Positions 51,097-54,128 of a DNA stretch of 54,128 nt are shown here, piece by piece (the first letter of the stretch is position 1; every line of letters starts with the position of its first letter). Source of the DNA: Candidatus Omnitrophota bacterium. Lineage in GTDB: Bacteria; Omnitrophota; Gorgyraeia; Velamenicoccales; Velamenicoccaceae. Position numbers and translations under genes: made by a program. The stretch spans positions 1 to 54,128 of the forward strand of contig JAGVOQ010000012.1 in the NCBI GenBank assembly GCA_020052645.1. Reading direction: 5' to 3'. Below the pieces are notes generated by a model, which was given only the letters and a program-made list of their open reading frames with translations, did not search any database and was not told where the DNA came from.

Positions 51097-51488
51097 AAAA
51101 ATTCATAGTTTTTGCTTTATTGATAAGTATTTCAGGTTGTGCTTTCGTCTTTCAAAATTACAATGAAGGTGAGTATAAAAACTTGGCCTATGGCATGTCC
51201 AGAGACGAAGTAACCCAGGCCCTTGGCACGACTCAAAAAATAAGTAAAGTGATATTGGGTGAGAAAACTTATGAAGTCTGGGAATACACTGGTGCCAATC
51301 CAGAAAACATGAAGATAAAAGGAATGGGAACTTCTCTATTTAAAATATTTTTTCTAGACGATAAAGTCGTACGATGGGACAAAGATAAGATTTATGCCCA
51401 ACCGGCTTTTGAATTCCATGAAACACTATCTCCTGAGCAAAAAGCTCAATCATCAAAAGCTCTACAAGCGGAACAGAAAATTGAATAG
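51093..51488 (+). CDS. SmpA-like lipoprotein
   Basis: 131 residues: lipobox ISGC (Cys16), then NLAYGMSRDEVTQALGTTQK, the G-M-x-x-x-x-V helix and turn of SmpA/BamE proteins, and YEVWEYTGANPENM with a later strand IFFLDDKVVRWD. A Gln/Lys-rich tail (EQKAQSSKALQAEQKIE) closes it. It overlaps the membrane protein gene before it by four bases and the TTG start of the gene after it, so the three genes are probably one unit. Confidence 0.75.
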   Translation: MKKFIVFALLISISGCAFVFQNYNEGEYKNLAYGMSRDEVTQALGTTQKISKVILGEKTYEVWEYTGANPENMKIKGMGTSLFKIFFLDDKVVRWDKDKIYAQPAFEFHETLSPEQKAQSSKALQAEQKIE

Positions 51489-51717
51489 TAATATCGAAAG
51501 AGATCTAGGGGAACAGCCGATTGCAAAGATCATGGCAATAGAAAACTTAAAACCCCATGATTTAGTCAGTAATTCAATAGAGCAGATCTCGCATAAAATG
51601 GTTGCACGGGCCGTAAATGGAAGGCGCCTAACCCAACGCATACAATACAAAATCCTCAATGCCTTAAACGCTGCGACCAAGAAAAATTATTCTATAAAAA
51701 ACCTCTTTAATTATTAA
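51481..51717 (+). CDS. small conserved helical protein, possible DNA-binding
   Basis: 78 residues if started at TTG 51481, which overlaps the preceding stop (TTGAATAG). ATG 51532 gives 61 residues. Sequence LKPHDLVSNSIEQISHKMVA, then RAVNGRRLTQRIQYKILNAL, then YSIKNLFNY looks like a helix-turn-helix with conserved GRRLT. Similar small proteins are remembered from other bacteria but the family name is not. The start choice rests on conservation-like text upstream of the ATG (ERDLGEQPIAKIM). Confidence 0.6.
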   Translation: MNSNIERDLGEQPIAKIMAIENLKPHDLVSNSIEQISHKMVARAVNGRRLTQRIQYKILNALNAATKKNYSIKNLFNY

Positions 51718-51750
51718 ATATATCCCTACCTCTTTAATTGCTTTTATTCC

Positions 51751-51842
51751 TTGACATCCTTAAGAAAAGTGGTATGCTAATAGCAGTAAAAGTTTAGAAG
51801 TCTTTGCCGCAAGGACAGGATATCTGATCTTGCGGTTTTTTG
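51751..51842 (+). ncRNA. short terminated transcript ahead of cspA
   Basis: TTGACA (51751-51756), 16 bases, TATGCT (51773-51778). About 25 bases after the expected start comes a stem CCGCAAG / CTTGCGG (51807-51835) with six T. Transcription would stop after roughly 60 nucleotides unless read through to cspA. It may be a small RNA, or an attenuated cold-shock leader. Confidence 0.55.
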
Positions 51843-51874
51843 TCATTGTTTGCTCCGTAGTGGATCTTAAGGAT

Positions 51875-51891
51875 GTTGGGCAGCACCCAAC
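51875..51891 (+). promoter_or_regulatory. hairpin in the cspA leader
   Basis: GTTGGG-CAGCA-CCCAAC, 96 bases before the cspA start. Together with the terminator stem upstream it makes a long structured leader, as is usual for cold-shock mRNAs. Confidence 0.5.
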
Positions 51892-51986
51892 CCTAAAGGA
51901 TAAGTGGGTGCGTCCCAGCCGGACAGATGAAGATAAAGTCTGATTTCTTTGGGTTTACTAATCTTATGAAAAGGAGGTAACAAACA

Positions 51987-52187
51987 ATGGCAAAAGGAAC
52001 AGTAAAGTGGTTCAATGATCAGAAAGGTTATGGTTTTGTCACACCTGAGAACGGAAAGGATGTATTCGTACATCATTCTTCGATCCAGGGAGATGGTTTC
52101 AAAACTTTAGCTGAAGGCCAGCAGGTTGAGTTCGAAATCGAACAAGGCCCTAAAGGCGAGCAGGCTACTCACGTAGTCAAGCTATAA
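51987..52187 (+). CDS. cspA: cold-shock protein
   Basis: 66 residues, one cold-shock (OB-fold) domain: [20 protein letters not shown] with RNP1 KGYGFV and RNP2 DVFVHHSSI, ending EQATHVVKL. It binds single-stranded RNA and DNA and melts mRNA structure. AAGGAGG lies ten bases upstream of ATG. A strong terminator follows 12 bases after its stop. Confidence 0.97.
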   Translation: MAKGTVKWFNDQKGYGFVTPENGKDVFVHHSSIQGDGFKTLAEGQQVEFEIEQGPKGEQATHVVKL

Positions 52188-52198
52188 ATCTTGAATTC

Positions 52199-52240
52199 AA
52201 AAAAGAGCCCGGACTTATTCTTAAATCCGGGCTCTTTTTT
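52199..52240 (+). terminator. rho-independent terminator after cspA
   Basis: AAAAAAGAGCCCGGA and TCCGGGCTCTTTTTT around a 12-base loop; strong on both strands. Confidence 0.95.
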
Positions 52241-52380
52241 GAGCTCCTTAATATAACATTGCAGCGAAACTCCGCGAAGCAGAGCTAAATTTCAATTTTG
52301 TCTTATTTTAACGGAATCCCTGCCTACCAGGTAGACAAACCGCGCTAACGGGATAATCCCTCAAAAGGAAAATACACATC

Positions 52381-53997
52381 ATGATCTCAGTCAGTAATGT
52401 TTCTTTGCAATACGGCCAGCGCAAGCTCTTTTCCGGCGTGAATATCGATTTTCAGATCGGGAATTGCTATGGATTGATCGGCGCCAACGGCTCCGGTAAA
52501 TCCACATTTTTAAAAATACTTTCCGGTGAAGTAGAAACGACCACCGGCGAAGTCAGCGTTGTTCCTGGTAAGCGCATTTCGGTTTTAAAACAAGATCAAT
52601 TCGCTTACGATGAATGCACTGTCTTAACCACAGTAATCATGGGCCATAAACGGCTTTACGACATCATGGCCGAAAAAGAGGCGCTTTACGCCAAACCGAA
52701 TTTTTCAAATGAAGACGGCATGCGCATCGCTGACCTTGACCATGAATTTCTGGAAATGAACGGCTGGGATGCTGAATCCGATGCTGCAAAACTCTTAAGC
52801 TATTTGGGGATCTCCGAAGAACTCTCATCAGTACAGATGAAACAGCTTGAGGCCGGTCAAAAGGTTCGCGTACTTCTGGCTCAGGCCTTATTCGGAAATC
52901 CGGATATCCTGCTTTTAGACGAGCCCACCAACCATTTAGACGTTGAAACCAGCATGTGGCTGGAAGAATTTTTATGTGACTTTGAAAATTTAGCGATTGT
53001 AGTTTCGCATGACCGCCATTTCCTGGATAAAGTCTGCACGCACATCGCCGATATTGATTATGGAAAAATTCAGCTTTACCCCGGTAATTTCACTTATTGG
53101 CTTGAATCAAGCCAGCTGGCGCTCAAACAACGTAGTGAAGCTAATAAAAAAATAGAAGAGAAGCGTAAAGAAATGCAGGAATTTATCGCGCGTTTCAGCG
53201 CGAATGCCTCCAAATCAAGGCAAGCCACCAGCCGTAAAAAGATATTAGAAAAACTTACTATTGAAAATATCAAACCTTCTTCGCGAAAATATCCCTACGC
53301 GGGGTTTGAACAAGAACGCGAGCTCGGCAACGACTGTCTTATCATCAACAACCTGTCTAAATCCGTGGACGGAAAGATCATGTTTGAAAATTTAAATATA
53401 ACGATCGAAAAAGGTGACAAAGTCGCTTTTTTAGGGCCTAATGACCTAACCAAAACGTTGCTTTTTCAGATATTGATGGGCGAAGCTCCGGTAGACAGTG
53501 GAAATTTCAAGTGGGGTTATTCCGCCAATCGCGCCTACTATCCGCGCGACAACACCAAATATTTCGAAACAGACCTTAATATCATTGACTGGCTTCGTCA
53601 ATATACGACAAATACCGATGAAAATTTTGTGCGAGGATTCTTAGGCCGTATGCTCTTTACCGGAGATGAGTCCTTGAAACCAGTCAAAGTCTTATCCGGT
53701 GGCGAAAAAGTGCGATGCATGCTGGCGCGCATGATGCTTCAACAGGCGAATGTGCTCATTTTTGATGAACCGACAAATCACTTAGACCTAGAATCGATCA
53801 CATCACTCAACAGAGGATTAGAAAAATTCAAAGGAACTATTCTTTTTTCATCACATGACCACGAGTTGATACAAACAGTAGCAACTCGTATCATCGAGAT
53901 AACGCCCAAAGGATATATTGATCGCATCCATACGACTTTTGATGAATATTTAGCGAATCAAGAAATCAGAGAAAAACTTCATCTCTTATATGCTTAA
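52381..53997 (+). CDS. ABC-F ATPase, YbiT/EttA-like
   Basis: 538 residues with two ABC domains and no membrane part. First domain: Walker A GANGSGKST, signature LEAGQKVRVLLAQAL (signature SGG replaced by EAG) and LLLDEPTNHLD. Second domain: degenerate Walker A (GPNDLTKTLLFQ), signature LSGGEKVRCMLARMM and IFDEPTNHLD. A linker (about 240-300) with KKIEEKRKEMQEFIARFSAN and KSRQATSRKKILEKL is the P-site tRNA interaction motif region. Such proteins act on ribosomes. A role in translation, or resistance to a ribosome antibiotic, is not distinguishable. Confidence 0.93.
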   Translation: MISVSNVSLQYGQRKLFSGVNIDFQIGNCYGLIGANGSGKSTFLKILSGEVETTTGEVSVVPGKRISVLKQDQFAYDECTVLTTVIMGHKRLYDIMAEKEALYAKPNFSNEDGMRIADLDHEFLEMNGWDAESDAAKLLSYLGISEELSSVQMKQLEAGQKVRVLLAQALFGNPDILLLDEPTNHLDVETSMWLEEFLCDFENLAIVVSHDRHFLDKVCTHIADIDYGKIQLYPGNFTYWLESSQLALKQRSEANKKIEEKRKEMQEFIARFSANASKSRQATSRKKILEKLTIENIKPSSRKYPYAGFEQERELGNDCLIINNLSKSVDGKIMFENLNITIEKGDKVAFLGPNDLTKTLLFQILMGEAPVDSGNFKWGYSANRAYYPRDNTKYFETDLNIIDWLRQYTTNTDENFVRGFLGRMLFTGDESLKPVKVLSGGEKVRCMLARMMLQQANVLIFDEPTNHLDLESITSLNRGLEKFKGTILFSSHDHELIQTVATRIIEITPKGYIDRIHTTFDEYLANQEIREKLHLLYA

Positions 53998-54009
53998 AAG
54001 GTGATATCC

Positions 54010-54128
54010 ATGGAAAAAAGACTCGTTGAAAGTGGAATCCCCCGGGCTAAAGCCCGGGGCTCCTTTTTTCTTTCAAACAATCTCGAGAATAATTCTAACA
54101 ACACCTTCCCGGGGGTTCCCTCCCAAAG
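54010..54128 (+). CDS. start of a gene cut by the window end, with repeat D at its N-terminus
   Basis: ATG 54010 is preceded by AAAAGGTG at a good distance, 12 bases after the ABC-F stop. The frame is open to the edge: MEKRLVESGIPRAKARGS, then FFLSNNLENNSNN and TFPGVPSQ. Everything after about residue 7 comes from an inverted repeat D copy. Either a real gene has taken a repeat into its leader, or the open frame is accidental; the missing downstream sequence decides. Confidence 0.45.
   Translation, partial: MEKRLVESGIPRAKARGSFFLSNNLENNSNNTFPGVPSQ
54029..54128 (-). repeat. family D palindromic repeat, copy D2, cut by the window end
   Basis: AGTGGAATCCCCCGGGCTAA, AGCCCGGGGCTCC, TCTCGAGAATAATTC and CCTTCCCGGGGGTTCCCTCC. 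Reverse-complemented it aligns with D1 (GGAGGGAA..CCCC; GGAGCCCCGG; CTTTAG; CCGGGG). Confidence 0.85.

Noticed and set aside
53430-53480. Second ATP site of the ABC-F protein as a loss-of-function mutation
   Set aside because: The degenerate Walker A GPNDLTKT still has Lys-Thr, and degenerate second sites are common in this subfamily, so it is not clearly a defect.

Overview
This is a 54 kb stretch of an AT-rich bacterial chromosome from a Gram-negative, free-living type of cell. Lipobox lipoproteins, an OmpA/LysM protein, a TolC-type outer membrane channel, an AsmA-like protein, type IV prepilins and an O-antigen-type flippase all imply an outer membrane. The best guess for the lineage is Candidatus Omnitrophota (Omnitrophica). 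This rests on remembered knowledge that such genomes carry dispersed palindromic repeats read in frame into proteins as strings such as RELRSLTGFTLIEL, and that exact situation is visible in the pilW-like gene here. The lineage is an inference and was not tested by any search. LAYOUT. 1-9 kb: the 3' part of lexA, small membrane and secreted proteins, a receiver-domain protein, a STAS-PilZ fusion, a peptidoglycan-binding lipoprotein with an OmpA-LysM partner, a radical SAM/SPASM enzyme and a PilZ protein. 9-20 kb: a flavodoxin, three secreted proteins sharing one small beta-rich domain, an AsmA-like protein, a DEAD-box RNA helicase, a HAMP-GAF-HD-GYP regulator, pabB and a PCP-reductase-domain protein. 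20-26 kb: a sulfur and thiamin block, with a TPP riboswitch and terminator ahead of thi4, then an Rrf2 regulator, a short Cys-rich leader peptide, an O-acetylhomoserine sulfhydrylase (metY) and cysK. 26-32 kb: a copper/silver RND efflux operon (outer membrane channel, metal-binding adaptor, CusA-type pump). A CopA-type P1B ATPase with YHS and CPMHP metal-binding domains lies at 40-42.5 kb. 32-40 kb: a TtcA-like PP-loop protein, a polysaccharide flippase, a family 1 glycoside hydrolase, small lipoproteins and a minus-strand minor-pilin operon. 43-48 kb: a multi-TM GAF histidine kinase followed by two overlapping response regulators, the second ending in HD-GYP. 48-54 kb: a YkgJ-type protein, a second Rrf2 regulator with a 31-bp palindromic operator next to a short hybrid cluster protein (hcp), a cold-shock protein with structured leader, an ABC-F ATPase, and the start of a gene that runs off the window. 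HOW IT WORKS TOGETHER. Three themes stand out: cyclic-di-GMP signalling (two HD-GYP proteins, two PilZ proteins, no GGDEF protein in the window), copper and redox/NO-type stress, and layered control of sulfur amino acid and thiamin synthesis. STRUCTURE BEYOND GENES. At least four families of dispersed imperfect-palindrome repeats occupy most gaps longer than 300 bases (7.57-8.06, 8.40-8.77, 11.39-11.84, 36.79-37.33 and 43.16-43.47 kb; the 21.43-21.94 kb gap holds the riboswitch and a local tandem repeat). Family A is bounded by inverted ends and has inserted in frame exactly inside the Gly-Phe-Thr codons of the pilW-like prepilin. Family D interrupts the N-terminal leader of a lipoprotein and the start of the last, partial gene. 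Families A and C supply the stop codons of neighbouring genes. No rRNA, tRNA, CRISPR array or transposase gene was seen.
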